Below are positions 24,352-33,985 of a stretch of 39,222 nucleotides of DNA, in pieces. The DNA is taken from NCBI GenBank assembly GCA_029055565.1, contig JAIDCZ010000029.1, forward strand, positions 73,973-113,194, read 5' to 3'. The notes beneath the pieces were generated by a model. That model saw only the letters and a program-made list of their open reading frames with translations. It made no database searches and was not told the origin of the DNA. Numbering within the stretch: position 1 is the stretch's first letter; every line of letters starts with the position of its first letter. The stretch comes from Clostridiales bacterium. GTDB lineage: Bacteria > Bacillota > Clostridia > Christensenellales > Pumilibacteraceae. The translations under genes and the position numbers were made by a program.

Positions 24352-25709
24352 TTCTTTTTTCTCCGAACAGTAAAAATTATAAATACAGCGCCGACGGCTA
24401 TGCACACCGCTCCGGCAATAGAAAGCACTACAATCGGTGCGGTAAGTGATGCCGATACCGCAGGTTTATATTCCGTAACGTCCACCGTCTTTTCCGAAGT
24501 ATCAACGCTTTCAAAGTCCAACATATAATCTTCTATTGCGGGCAACGGCGCAATCATTGTAGAAACCGCCTCACACGCCGCAAAGCTTGCAAACTTTTTG
24601 CCTTCGTAGTTGACGTAAACATTGCTTGTGCTATCTATAAATGCGTCTTGCTTAATGCGGCCCTTGGTGTTGCAGTTAAACACAATACCGACGCCCTTAT
24701 TTGTCGCAAGGACTTTGGTAGGATCTTGCGGAAGATCGATATAATACCAATTTTCGTGACCGTCTACTTCTCTGAGCATTTTCCCCGGCCAACTGCCGAA
24801 ATCCTCTACAAGCGTGTTGTTAGCCGCAGCATACGTCCAGTACGCGTATGCGTAAACGGTTTTCCAACGCTGGGTATTGTAATAGTACAACCGCGTAGTA
24901 CCGGTTTTAGGATCGGAATATACGCAGTTAAATTCGTCGTCCGCCGCCGTCTTTGCGTCTTTAAAACCGTAATCGCGGTAGGTGTTGTAATACTTGGTAG
25001 CCTCGACGGGCGCGACTATAATCAGCCGTTCCCTACTGCCCTCGCCGTCGCTGACGACCACGCGCGCACGGAACTTATAATCGTCTTCCGTAGCTTGCTT
25101 TGCCTCGTCGGGAAGATTGTATTTATACCAATGCGCACCTAGCGTAGAATCGGCTTCGAGCGTAACGCTCTCACCGAGGGCGTCGCCCGTTTTATTGTCG
25201 TAACAGCTTGCGGAAATATTTTCCCAGCGCTCCGCCTCGTCATATATCGAGTAGTTGTAGATATAAATGGTATCTACAAGCTTAGGTCGTTTTGCTACGG
25301 CATCGGCTTGCGCCGCATCCTTGGTGGCAAAGCTCGTTTCTCCGTATGTGTGCAAATACGGTCTACTCTTGTTATACGCCACAGTAACGCGATTAACCTG
25401 ATCGTTGGCACTATCGAATATAATCATAGTAACCGATTTTCCGGTAGGATCGTCGGGCAAAACAAACGAATACCAATCATCGCCAATCTCGGGCGCACGG
25501 TTAAGCTCCGTTCCGGGCCAACCGGGACCGAAGTCTACTCCGTTAGCGTAGCAATACACACTTAAATTCCACTCTTGCTCGTCGTACACGTAAACTACTG
25601 CGGCATCATTCTCTTCTGCCGCAACGGGCATGGGCACAAGCGCAGGAACGGTCATTAAAGCGGCAAGCGCGAGGCAAAGCGATATACAAAAACACGCTAA
25701 TTTTTTCAT
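24348..25709 (-). CDS. Membrane-anchored surface protein with three starch-binding (CBM26-like) modules
   Basis: This 453-aa protein has a Sec signal peptide (residues 1-31) and a C-terminal anchor (hydrophobic about 418-441, then RRKKK). Between them are three similar modules at about residues 38-120, 145-245 and 268-360. Modules 1 and 3 show the CBM25/26 pattern: aromatic strand (VYVYDEQEWNLSVYCYA; RLYYYNTQRWKTVYAYAYW), GPGWPGTEL or GSWPGKML, a WYSFVLP or WYYIDLP strand, then MIIFDSAND or IVFNCN. There is no catalytic domain. It should hold starch or related alpha-glucan at the cell surface. TAATG overlap joins it to the GH87-like gene upstream, and ATGA overlap joins it to the GH13 gene. 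The CBM26-like call is by pattern and moderately sure. Confidence 0.85.
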   Translation of the reverse strand: MKKLACFCISLCLALAALMTVPALVPMPVAAEENDAAVVYVYDEQEWNLSVYCYANGVDFGPGWPGTELNRAPEIGDDWYSFVLPDDPTGKSVTMIIFDSANDQVNRVTVAYNKSRPYLHTYGETSFATKDAAQADAVAKRPKLVDTIYIYNYSIYDEAERWENISASCYDNKTGDALGESVTLEADSTLGAHWYKYNLPDEAKQATEDDYKFRARVVVSDGEGSRERLIIVAPVEATKYYNTYRDYGFKDAKTAADDEFNCVYSDPKTGTTRLYYYNTQRWKTVYAYAYWTYAAANNTLVEDFGSWPGKMLREVDGHENWYYIDLPQDPTKVLATNKGVGIVFNCNTKGRIKQDAFIDSTSNVYVNYEGKKFASFAACEAVSTMIAPLPAIEDYMLDFESVDTSEKTVDVTEYKPAVSASLTAPIVVLSIAGAVCIAVGAVFIIFTVRRKKK

Positions 25710-28700
25710 TATTCCTTCCTCCCGTGTTTTTTAAGCAGCATTACGGCAAGCAACGCGGACAAAGCGATTGCGCCGGCAAGCATAACGCCCGACACAACCC
25801 ACAGCGCAATAAATGCGCCGCTTTTTTCAATCTCGCCACTGCCCGTTATATTGATATTTACCTTGTCGTTGACGATAACGACGGTCGCATTGTCTTCCTT
25901 GTGATTGTCCAGCATTTCTTCAAGCGCGGAGTTGATAATCGCGTTGTTCTTTAACAAAATATTGCCGTTTACGTCCGAAGAGAATTCAATCCCGTACGAG
26001 CCGCTGCCCGAAATAGTATTACCCTCCAAAACGAGCGAACTTATAATCGAACCTTGCTCAAACGAAACGCCTTGGTAGGTGCTGTTAAGAATTACGTTGT
26101 CCTTGACCTGCATTTGCGCAAACGAGTCGCAGCCGATAATCATATTGAACCAAATGCCGCCCACCTTTTTGGCGTTTGCGGTGCTATCGCCGCCACAGCG
26201 GTCGATAAGGTTGTTATAAACAAGCACGTATCCGCTGAAATTGGTCGGCTCAAAGTCGGTGGAAATGTTAACGCCAGCGCCGCGGTATGCGGTATCCTTT
26301 AAGATATTGTTGTAAATCTTTACGTCGGTACCGCCGTAAAGCGCGATGCAGTTTGCGTGCCAAGGATTTTGAATAGTGTTGTAACGGTAGGTTATATTTT
26401 TGTCCGAGTTCATAGAACTCCACGCTGCCAAACCGTCGTCGCCGTTGGAGCGCAGCGAATTGTTTTCGATTACACCGTTGATTACGCCCGTTTTATCACC
26501 GGCTTGGAAGTTTACGCCGTCGGCGTAAGTATAGCGTATGCGGTTGCCGCTGATAAACGTATCGCTCTTGTCGGTAAGCCATGCGCCCACCTTGTAGTGA
26601 ACAATCCAAAGATTGGCAAGAGTAAGCCCGGTATGCGCGTCGCCGCCGTCAAAGCAAGCACGTTCGCCGGTATCGTTGCGCGTGTTGGCGTAACCCATAA
26701 GTTTAAGCGAATACACGCTAAGGTCGTTAGCGTTAAGCTCGAATTGGAGTCCATGTATTTCGGTATACCAGTAGCCCGCACCGCGGATGGTAATGCCGTT
26801 CCTGTTTACGTTCAGCGTATTGTTGGCATATTCCAAACAGCTCGCGTTTTTATCGGTAGCGCCGAAGTTGCTGTTTCTCTTGCCCATGTTGTACACACCC
26901 TCGGGTATATACACTTCCTTGCCTTGCCGCGACGCCTCGTTTACGCAAGCAATAAACGCGTCGTAATCGCTTCGACCTTCCACCATGTAATCGGTTATGG
27001 AAAGCGCGTTGTCCGGCTTTTCTATCTTGTCGGGAACAATCTCCGTTTCCAGCAAGTCGAGTGCGTAGTAAGTCGCCTCGTCGTCAAAGTCACGACGGAA
27101 GCGCAGCACCGTACCCGCAGGCAGCACCTCGTCAAACTTATAAGTAAGCTCGTCAAAGTACACGTGATGGTATCCGTCCTTGGGATTGTTGGTGTAATCC
27201 CATTCCTTGTACAGGTGCGTATGTTCGCTTGTAAGCGTAAGGTTGCCGCGATCCTTGCCGTTTACGTACAACGACAGCGAGTAGTTTTTACCCTTGCCGT
27301 CTGCGGTGTCCGGCACCGAGTAGCGCAGTACAAACGCGTTGGCCGCGTTTACAAGTGTAATCTCGGCGTATTCGGTAACGTTTTCCAAAATGACGTAGCT
27401 GCGTCCCGAAGCCTCGGCCGCCATAGAGAAGCGTGTGCGCGAATCGACCTCGACGTTTGCATTGGTCTTGCCGGTTTCCATTTCGTACGCGGTAATGCCC
27501 TGCGTCGCGCCCTGATAACCGTTGGATATTATGTCGGATATTACAATGCTATCCACAGCGTCCGCGCGAGTAAACTTAATAAGGTTGTTGCCCTTGCGCA
27601 ACGGAAGACTTATCTTGTCGAAATCACCCGAAGTAAACTCGGTTACTTTAAGTCCGTCAAGATAGACCTCGTTTTTCACGCCGGTTTTCATGGTGTGCAG
27701 CGTAACCGAATACGTTTTGGCCTCGGCGGCATATACGGAAATTGTGGAAGCGTTGCCCACCGTAAAGCCGGTGTTAAACATAAACCGTCTGTCGGTTGCT
27801 ACCTGCTTTAATTGCAACGACTTATTGCCGTGAGTAACAGTCAAGTCGTCGCCGTACACCTCGTAGTTAAAATAGAACGCGGTATCGTAATCGTGCGTAA
27901 ACTTTTTCCACGCGCTTTTGTTTCCGTTGATATACAAATACTGCCCGTTGCCGTCGCTTACGCGCACGTAAGCACCGTAATGCTCGACGGTAAGATTGGA
28001 CTTGCCGTTAAGGCTGTATTTTCCGTCCTCGACAAAGGTGGACAAAACGGTGTTGTTTACAACTATCTCGTTGGTTTCGATCTCGGCGGGCGCGTCCTCC
28101 AAAATCCAACGTGTTTCCTTTATATCGACCGAAACAAGCGACAAATGAATAAGCGAATCCCTGCCCTTGATATTGACGTATTCGGACAAATAATCCTTGG
28201 CGTTTTGCTCGAAAATCAAAAGGCTGCCGTCGGCATTGTACTTACTTACACCGAACTTTGTGGCGTCGGCTTTGTCCGCCATTTTGGCAAGATAGCCGTT
28301 GCCGAACGAGCCGACGTACAACTCGAAGTTGCGGTTGTACAAAAGATAATTACTGCCGTCGGCTACAAATCGCCAATGGCTGCGCGCGTCCTTTTCCCCG
28401 ACCGCGCCGTAAGCATATCCGCCGTTTGTCTGATAAAAATACAGTCCGTCGGAGTACGCGCTTTTAATCCTAAACCACTTACCCGCTTCTACCGACGTGG
28501 GCGACATGGTAGCCGTCGCGCCCGAATCGAACTTGACCGCCTCCCAGTGCGGCGAACCCCAAGTGGCCTGAACGTCGGAGCCGCACTCAAGCTGTCCGTC
28601 GGTGTGCTCCATGTGCAAAAAGGTCTTGCCGTCGCCCGAGTAGTTAAACCGTATCGCTTCGGGATAAAGGTCGTTGGAATTGCGCAACACCTTCCAAACG

Positions 28701-29863
28701 TATTTTACGTCTTTGGAAAAGCCGAGCGTTCCGTTGTTATAATCCATATATTCGTTTCGCCCGACGTTTTTCAATGCGGAAAGGGTGGTCTTTTCGTCGT
28801 AAATAACTTCCCATTGTATTTGCGTGTTGTTGGGGGCGCTGTTGCCGTAGGTAGGAATGCCGCCGTCGTCAAGCATATACATGTTGAACCACGAGTTGGA
28901 AAGCGTATAAATTCCGTCCAGCTTCAAGTCGCCCAAAACAGTGCCGACCGCTGAAGCAAGCACAATGTTCAGCTTTGCGTTTGCCGCCGTCTTATCGCTG
29001 CCTACGCCGAGCGACGAGCCCTGCGCCGTAAGCACGTTGCCGTCGCCGAACGAGATATTCACCTCGCTTGTGGCAAAGGTGTCAAAGTGCATTGCCTGCT
29101 CTTTGCCGACAAATGAAAACTCTCCGCCGGAGGCAGTAAGATACTGCGCCTTGCCGACGTTGTACAACAACTTGCTTCCGTCGGACGCAAGCTCCAACCG
29201 CCAAATATAATCGTCATTCGGGCCGGACGGCTTTCTAAACGTAAGCGTAGCCGACGTAAGATAATTGCCGTTGTTGTCGCCTATACAAAAGCCGTCGCGT
29301 ATAACGCCTTCAAAGCTTATTTCGCTTGCGTCAAACAAACCCCACAAAGCTTCGCCGTATTCGTAGCTCGATCCGAGCTGCCCGCTTACTACGTAGCCGT
29401 CCGTAACGTCTATAATATGCAACGCCATATCGGCATTGGTGGCGACGTTGAATATTTGAAATTCGTCGCAAGGCAAGGATATATCGATTTTCCACAAATC
29501 GTCGGAAGTAAATTCCGTAATAGTCTTAACCGGAGTTTTATCCCCGCCGCCTACCGAAGTAATAGAGTGGCCCGTTGCTACGTTCTTTATTTCGTAGACG
29601 CCGTCGTGGTCTATAAATTCCCATTTATATTGCGCTTCGTCCGCACTGAGAGGAATGCCGTACCTAAGCATGCCGTTTTCCTCGTACATATACGCACCGG
29701 CGGTATACGAGTTTTTAATATACTTAACAACGGCAGTCGTTTGGGTACTGTCGGTTTCCGCAGCTGTTTCGGCGAGCGTGCTTGCCGCACCGCCAAGCCC
29801 GACGAGCGACGAAATACAAATCGCGGCCGTAAGTATTGATAATAGCTTGTTTGTTTTTTTCAT
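25709..29863 (-). CDS. Membrane-anchored GH87-like alpha-1,3-glucanase with CBM35-like domain and N-terminal beta-trefoil-like repeats
   Basis: This 1384-aa exported protein has a signal peptide (about 1-31) and a C-terminal anchor (about 1347-1375, then LLKKHGRKE). Residues about 45-740 hold roughly five repeats resembling ricin/fascin-like beta-trefoils (ALKNVGRNEYMDYNNG; YLLYNRNFELYVGSFG). Residues about 790-940 look like the CBM35-type domain seen in GH87 enzymes (AYEMETGKTNANVE ... EASGRSYVILENVTEYAEI). Residues about 950-1335 form a right-handed beta-helix beginning LSITDYMVEGRSDYDAF, with an Asp cluster: ADGVNF (Asp1115) and SNGDDGLAAWS (Asp1142, Asp1143), the GH87 pattern. GH87 enzymes are endo-alpha-1,3-glucanases or mycodextranases. 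It would cut polysaccharide outside the cell to feed the transporter. It lies 3 bp after the permease gene. Another beta-helix family is possible. Confidence 0.85.
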   Translation of the reverse strand: MKKTNKLLSILTAAICISSLVGLGGAASTLAETAAETDSTQTTAVVKYIKNSYTAGAYMYEENGMLRYGIPLSADEAQYKWEFIDHDGVYEIKNVATGHSITSVGGGDKTPVKTITEFTSDDLWKIDISLPCDEFQIFNVATNADMALHIIDVTDGYVVSGQLGSSYEYGEALWGLFDASEISFEGVIRDGFCIGDNNGNYLTSATLTFRKPSGPNDDYIWRLELASDGSKLLYNVGKAQYLTASGGEFSFVGKEQAMHFDTFATSEVNISFGDGNVLTAQGSSLGVGSDKTAANAKLNIVLASAVGTVLGDLKLDGIYTLSNSWFNMYMLDDGGIPTYGNSAPNNTQIQWEVIYDEKTTLSALKNVGRNEYMDYNNGTLGFSKDVKYVWKVLRNSNDLYPEAIRFNYSGDGKTFLHMEHTDGQLECGSDVQATWGSPHWEAVKFDSGATATMSPTSVEAGKWFRIKSAYSDGLYFYQTNGGYAYGAVGEKDARSHWRFVADGSNYLLYNRNFELYVGSFGNGYLAKMADKADATKFGVSKYNADGSLLIFEQNAKDYLSEYVNIKGRDSLIHLSLVSVDIKETRWILEDAPAEIETNEIVVNNTVLSTFVEDGKYSLNGKSNLTVEHYGAYVRVSDGNGQYLYINGNKSAWKKFTHDYDTAFYFNYEVYGDDLTVTHGNKSLQLKQVATDRRFMFNTGFTVGNASTISVYAAEAKTYSVTLHTMKTGVKNEVYLDGLKVTEFTSGDFDKISLPLRKGNNLIKFTRADAVDSIVISDIISNGYQGATQGITAYEMETGKTNANVEVDSRTRFSMAAEASGRSYVILENVTEYAEITLVNAANAFVLRYSVPDTADGKGKNYSLSLYVNGKDRGNLTLTSEHTHLYKEWDYTNNPKDGYHHVYFDELTYKFDEVLPAGTVLRFRRDFDDEATYYALDLLETEIVPDKIEKPDNALSITDYMVEGRSDYDAFIACVNEASRQGKEVYIPEGVYNMGKRNSNFGATDKNASCLEYANNTLNVNRNGITIRGAGYWYTEIHGLQFELNANDLSVYSLKLMGYANTRNDTGERACFDGGDAHTGLTLANLWIVHYKVGAWLTDKSDTFISGNRIRYTYADGVNFQAGDKTGVINGVIENNSLRSNGDDGLAAWSSMNSDKNITYRYNTIQNPWHANCIALYGGTDVKIYNNILKDTAYRGAGVNISTDFEPTNFSGYVLVYNNLIDRCGGDSTANAKKVGGIWFNMIIGCDSFAQMQVKDNVILNSTYQGVSFEQGSIISSLVLEGNTISGSGSYGIEFSSDVNGNILLKNNAIINSALEEMLDNHKEDNATVVIVNDKVNINITGSGEIEKSGAFIALWVVSGVMLAGAIALSALLAVMLLKKHGRKE

Positions 29864-29866
29864 GAT

Positions 29867-31249
29867 TTACCCCTTGACCGATCCGCTCAAACCTTCTACG
29901 TAGTATTTGTTCAATGCTATAAAAAGTATCGAGATCGGAACGGCTACGATTACCGCGCCCGCGGCAAAGCTGGTGTACCAACTGTTTATGTAGCTGTTTT
30001 GAAGCATCATATACAATCCGAGCGCAACGGTGTACGAGCTGTAATTGTCACCCATTATTACGCTGGCGAATATATAATCGCCCCACGGCGCCATAAACGA
30101 AGTAAGAACGGTATAGATAAGAATAGGCTTGGCAAGCGGCAAAATAATTCGGAAGAATATTTGCAGCTGGCTTGCTCCGTCTATCATAGCGGCCTCGTCG
30201 ATATCTTTCGGAATAGTATCGATAAAACCCTTAACTATGTAATACCCTGCCGCCGAGCCGCCCGAATAACACAGTATAAGCGCAAACAGCGACTGACTGA
30301 GCCCTATGCCTTTGATAATGTAGTAAATAGCTATCATCGACATAAAGCCGGGGAACATACCCATAATAAGGAAGCCCATAATGAGTTTCTTTTTGGACGC
30401 GAAGTTGAACCTCGACAGCACGAAGGAAATCATTACGATTATGCAGGTCGAAAGAACGCAGGTCGCCGCCGACACCAAAAGTGTGTTGCCGAACCACCGC
30501 CCGAATTGGAATATGGACGTGTCGGTAAAAAGCCTTATATATGCGTCAAACGACCATTTGTCTGGTATAAAGCTGTCTGTGTAAAATCCACGCTCCGCGC
30601 GGAACGAGGTGAACACGATAAACAGCAACGGAAACAGCCAAATAATGCTTAACGTGATTAAGACTATATAGCTTGCCGCAAGCCGACCGCGCTTAAAGAA
30701 TAGAATCGCAAGGATAAAATCCGCAATCAACAGCGCAAAGTAGGCAAACCCCACTTGGCTGAGCATAAACTTGCCGTCCAGCCCTGCGCCTTCCAATCCC
30801 GATTTGTAGCAAAGCATGGTGGAAAGCAGCATATAGCTTAAAACAAAGTACAAAATACCGAGTATCTTGCTGACAACGTAAATATGCTTTTTGTTTTTAA
30901 ACGCAAACTCTTCTACAAGAAAGAAAATAATACCCGCTATCGGCAAAACGGCACACAGCAAATCGGCAACGGCTATATAGGTAAGCTGACCGTTATTGTG
31001 TCCGGAAATAAGTCCGAAAAATCCGAATAGCGTACTGCTCTTTCCGTCGTTAAGCTTGACGATTGGCAACGATACTGCAAGTATCAGCATCAGCAGCGCC
31101 AAACCCCAAAAGAAGAATTTTTTAAAATACTTAAATCCGCGGGAGTTTACTAACGCGCCCAATTTAATGCTAAGCGGGCGGAAAAACTCTTCTATCTTTT
31201 CAAAGGCTTTAACAAAAGCCGATTTTGCTTTACTAAAAACTGCCTTCAT
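29867..31249 (-). CDS. MalG-type sugar ABC permease with extra N-terminal membrane region
   Basis: This 460-aa protein has a C-terminal ~270 residues typical of the MalG/CUT1 permease: six spans and the cytoplasmic EAA loop EAAMIDGASQLQIFFRIILP, which docks on the ATPase. The N-terminal ~190 residues are unusual: a basic amphipathic start (MKAVFSKAKSAFVKAFEKIE) and about four extra hydrophobic segments, whereas MalG-type proteins are usually about 280 aa. The gene overlaps the end of the MalF-type gene by 17 bp. AAGGAGG lies 16 nt upstream, too far for a normal site, so translation may depend on coupling. It forms the membrane channel with the MalF-type protein for alpha-gluco-oligosaccharide import. 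The next gene begins 3 bp after its stop. Confidence 0.93.
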   Translation of the reverse strand: MKAVFSKAKSAFVKAFEKIEEFFRPLSIKLGALVNSRGFKYFKKFFFWGLALLMLILAVSLPIVKLNDGKSSTLFGFFGLISGHNNGQLTYIAVADLLCAVLPIAGIIFFLVEEFAFKNKKHIYVVSKILGILYFVLSYMLLSTMLCYKSGLEGAGLDGKFMLSQVGFAYFALLIADFILAILFFKRGRLAASYIVLITLSIIWLFPLLFIVFTSFRAERGFYTDSFIPDKWSFDAYIRLFTDTSIFQFGRWFGNTLLVSAATCVLSTCIIVMISFVLSRFNFASKKKLIMGFLIMGMFPGFMSMIAIYYIIKGIGLSQSLFALILCYSGGSAAGYYIVKGFIDTIPKDIDEAAMIDGASQLQIFFRIILPLAKPILIYTVLTSFMAPWGDYIFASVIMGDNYSSYTVALGLYMMLQNSYINSWYTSFAAGAVIVAVPISILFIALNKYYVEGLSGSVKG

Positions 31250-32948
31250 TTTTAAACGACGACGACCTCCTTAATACTATTAGCGACAATCCCGCCGAAA
31301 TCAAGAATATGATTATACCGATTGCGGAAGCGTAGGAATAATCCCTATTGTCAACCGTCAGCTTGTACAGCCACGTAACAAGCAAGTCCGTTCCGCCCGC
31401 GCCCTTAAAGTTGTCGAGCGACGCAGGGCCGCCGCCGGTAAGGAAGTATATAACGTTAAAGTTGTTTATGTTGGAAATGAACGCATTTATAAGGTACGGC
31501 GTACAAACAAACATAATGTACGGCAAAATAATTTTACGGAAAACCATAAAAGGGCCTGCGCCGTCTATCTTTGCGCTTTCAAACAAGTCGGACGGAATGT
31601 TCAGCAGTATGCCCGTAGTAATGAGCATGGAAATAGGCACGCCTATCCAAAGGTTGACTATAATTACCGTCGCCCTCGCCCACGTGGTATCAGTCAAGAA
31701 TGGCAGCGGTTCGGAAGTAAATCCGTACTTCATAAGCAGCATATTTACCACGCCGTCGCGTTGCAGCATAGTGCCTATGCTGAGCAGCGAAATAAACGAC
31801 GGGATAGCTATGGTAAGTACAAAGATCGTGCGGAAAATCACCTTGCCCTTTACCCTATTGTTCTTGATAAGCATGGCAAGCCCCATGCCGCCGAAGAAGC
31901 ATGTAAACGTGGAGAAAAACGCCCAAACAAGCGTCCACAAAAGCAGCCGCCAAAAGGTTGACGCAAAGTTGGCGTTCTGTCCGAACAAATAGAAAAAGTT
32001 TTGAAAACCCACCCAATCGAAAAGCTGTCCGGGCGGTTGATGGTTCGCGTCGTAATTGGTAAACGCGATAAGTATCATGTAGATAAGCGGAATAATAGTG
32101 AATATAAGCACACCGGCAAGCGGGATTATAAGCATGATTATGTACAACCGCTTGTTGGCAAACGATTTAACAAATGCCTTAAAGCTGTATTTTTCGTTAT
32201 TCCTAACCGCTTCCGAAAGCCTGAGATTGGACTTGAACGCGAACAGATAGAACAATACCGCAAGTGCAATTACGGCAAGCGTAATAACGCCGGACAACAG
32301 CATTGTCATAGAATTGTCGCCCTCCACCGTGTGCCAATACCCTTCGGCGTCCTGATACCGACCTTGCACAACAGTGCCGAGCGTGCAAAGATTGATAATG
32401 CTCTTTACGCCATAAAAGCCCATAAACACAAAGAACGCAATTTCGACGAGCAAAAACATTATGCCCTCGAAGTATCGCTTGTTCTTGATATGCGACACGC
32501 CCAAAACAAACAAGGACGCTTTTTCAAAGCCGTCGTGTTCGTTCCAAAAAAAGTGGTTCTTTTCGTATTTGATTACGGCCTCTGCATTCTTTTTTGCCTT
32601 ACCGTTTTTGGCAAGCCATAAATCCTTTGTGGAAGAAACCGTTTTTGCAACCTTGTTTTGCGCATTATCGCCGTCCGATATAACAAGCCTAAACTTTTTC
32701 TTTTGCTGCTTGATATCTTTGGGCACGGCGATTTTTACGGTGCACCAACCGTCGCCGTCATCCTCTATAATCGGATTACCCACTTCCACGGGAGAATCGC
32801 CGATACATTCTGTATCGACTTTAAGCTCATCTCCCCAACTATAGTTTTTGTGAAGGTGAATAGTAACCGTTTTTGTAGGGCTTTCTTGCGCCACGGCGTC
32901 CGCCGTTTCGTCTTGCTCTACGTTAAGGTTTTCTTGTTCCTTATTCAC
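31233..32948 (-). CDS. MalF-type sugar ABC permease with N-terminal CBM-like domain
   Basis: Translation starts at a GTG (32948) with GAGGAG 6 nt upstream, and the GTGA overlap joins it to the end of the lacI-type gene. The 571-aa product has the MalF/CUT1 permease core (about residues 270-560) with the EAA loop SAKIDGAGPFMVFRKIILP. Before it come two extra spans (about 163-190 and 215-240). The first ~125 residues are soluble and beta-rich: TVTIHLHKNYSWGDELKVD, DGDGWCTVKIAVP and KFRLVISDGDNAQN match the order of strands in CBM25/26-type starch-binding modules. The side of the membrane it faces cannot be proven. With the predicted spans a cytoplasmic N-terminus is likely. It forms the channel with the MalG-type protein. 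Confidence 0.93.
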   Translation of the reverse strand: MNKEQENLNVEQDETADAVAQESPTKTVTIHLHKNYSWGDELKVDTECIGDSPVEVGNPIIEDDGDGWCTVKIAVPKDIKQQKKKFRLVISDGDNAQNKVAKTVSSTKDLWLAKNGKAKKNAEAVIKYEKNHFFWNEHDGFEKASLFVLGVSHIKNKRYFEGIMFLLVEIAFFVFMGFYGVKSIINLCTLGTVVQGRYQDAEGYWHTVEGDNSMTMLLSGVITLAVIALAVLFYLFAFKSNLRLSEAVRNNEKYSFKAFVKSFANKRLYIIMLIIPLAGVLIFTIIPLIYMILIAFTNYDANHQPPGQLFDWVGFQNFFYLFGQNANFASTFWRLLLWTLVWAFFSTFTCFFGGMGLAMLIKNNRVKGKVIFRTIFVLTIAIPSFISLLSIGTMLQRDGVVNMLLMKYGFTSEPLPFLTDTTWARATVIIVNLWIGVPISMLITTGILLNIPSDLFESAKIDGAGPFMVFRKIILPYIMFVCTPYLINAFISNINNFNVIYFLTGGGPASLDNFKGAGGTDLLVTWLYKLTVDNRDYSYASAIGIIIFLISAGLSLIVLRRSSSFKNEGSF

Positions 32949-33979
32949 AGTACGCTCCTCGTTGAATTTCTTATTATTAACTCCGACTTAATAACCGTTT
33001 TTTCCGCTTTATGCGTATTGGGATTGTTTATTTTATCAAGCAAAATTTTGGCGCACAAACATCCCTTTTCAAAAATATTTTGACGAACGGTAGTGAGCTC
33101 GGAAGAAATGAAGTTGAGCATTCTAATATCGTCGTAACCGACGATGGAATAGTCGTCCGGCACTTTTTTGCCGCGCTCGGCTATGCCGCGCACAATGCCC
33201 AAGGCGGTAATATCCGCCGTACACATTACGGCCGTCACGGGCAGCTTTTCGTCCACAATCCTTCGCCCAAACTCCGCACCGCCCCTAAAATCCGTAATCG
33301 TTCTGTAAACAAACTCTTCGGAAACGCCGTACTCTTTAAGCGCCCTTTTGTAGCCTTGATATCGCTCGGCGTCTACGCCGACTAAGGTTACGTTGTTGCA
33401 AACAAACGCTATCCTTTTGTGTCCCAAATCGAGCAAGTGCTTGACTGCCGCATATACGCCGTCGGCGTCGTCGCTTAGTATTACGTCGCGGTCGGTGTTC
33501 CAAACGTTGTAGTTATCCACAAGCACCGTGGGCACGTTTAGTTTGCCAAGCTGATCGTAAAGACTGTCCGATAGATTTCCCAAATCGATCAATCCGTCAA
33601 GGCTTCGGTTCTGTATCCACTCCAAATACTTGAAGTTGTCGTCCATGCCGCGAACGATACATTCGTATCCGTTGTCCAAAAGCACCCTATGTACGCCGTC
33701 TATAAACTCATGGTAAAATGGGTTGTTTTCCAAAAGATCGGACTGCTTTGCGCCAATCTCCAGCATAGGCAAACACACGCCTATAAGCATCGACTTGCCC
33801 GTAACAAGGTTACGCGCCACCATATTGGTGCGGTAGCCGGTGTCGTTCATGCACTCCAACACCTTGGCACGCGTCCGCTCGGAAACCTTATCCAGCCTAC
33901 CGTTTATCACGTTGGATACCGTCGCGGGAGATACTCCCACCATTTTGGCTATATCGTATATACTGACTTCTTGTTTCAT
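32945..33979 (-). CDS. LacI-family transcriptional regulator, first gene of the glucan operon
   Basis: This 344-aa protein has a classic LacI N-terminus: helix-turn-helix and hinge (SIYDIAKMVGVSPATVSNVI, then NGRLDKVSERTRAKV). The C-terminal ~280 residues form the periplasmic-binding-protein-like sugar-sensing and dimer domain (AVMCTADITALGIVRGIAER, IVGYDDIRMLNFISSELTTV). It probably senses an alpha-gluco-oligosaccharide and represses the neighbouring units. The candidate operator is the perfect palindrome at 37019-37036 beside the binding-protein gene. The ATG at 33979 has no Shine-Dalgarno site, and a -10 box ends 6 nt before it, so the message may be leaderless. It is joined to the MalF-type permease by a GTGA overlap and so is co-transcribed with the genes it likely controls. 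Confidence 0.95.
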   Translation of the reverse strand: MKQEVSIYDIAKMVGVSPATVSNVINGRLDKVSERTRAKVLECMNDTGYRTNMVARNLVTGKSMLIGVCLPMLEIGAKQSDLLENNPFYHEFIDGVHRVLLDNGYECIVRGMDDNFKYLEWIQNRSLDGLIDLGNLSDSLYDQLGKLNVPTVLVDNYNVWNTDRDVILSDDADGVYAAVKHLLDLGHKRIAFVCNNVTLVGVDAERYQGYKRALKEYGVSEEFVYRTITDFRGGAEFGRRIVDEKLPVTAVMCTADITALGIVRGIAERGKKVPDDYSIVGYDDIRMLNFISSELTTVRQNIFEKGCLCAKILLDKINNPNTHKAEKTVIKSELIIRNSTRSVL

Positions 33980-33985
33980 AAGTAA

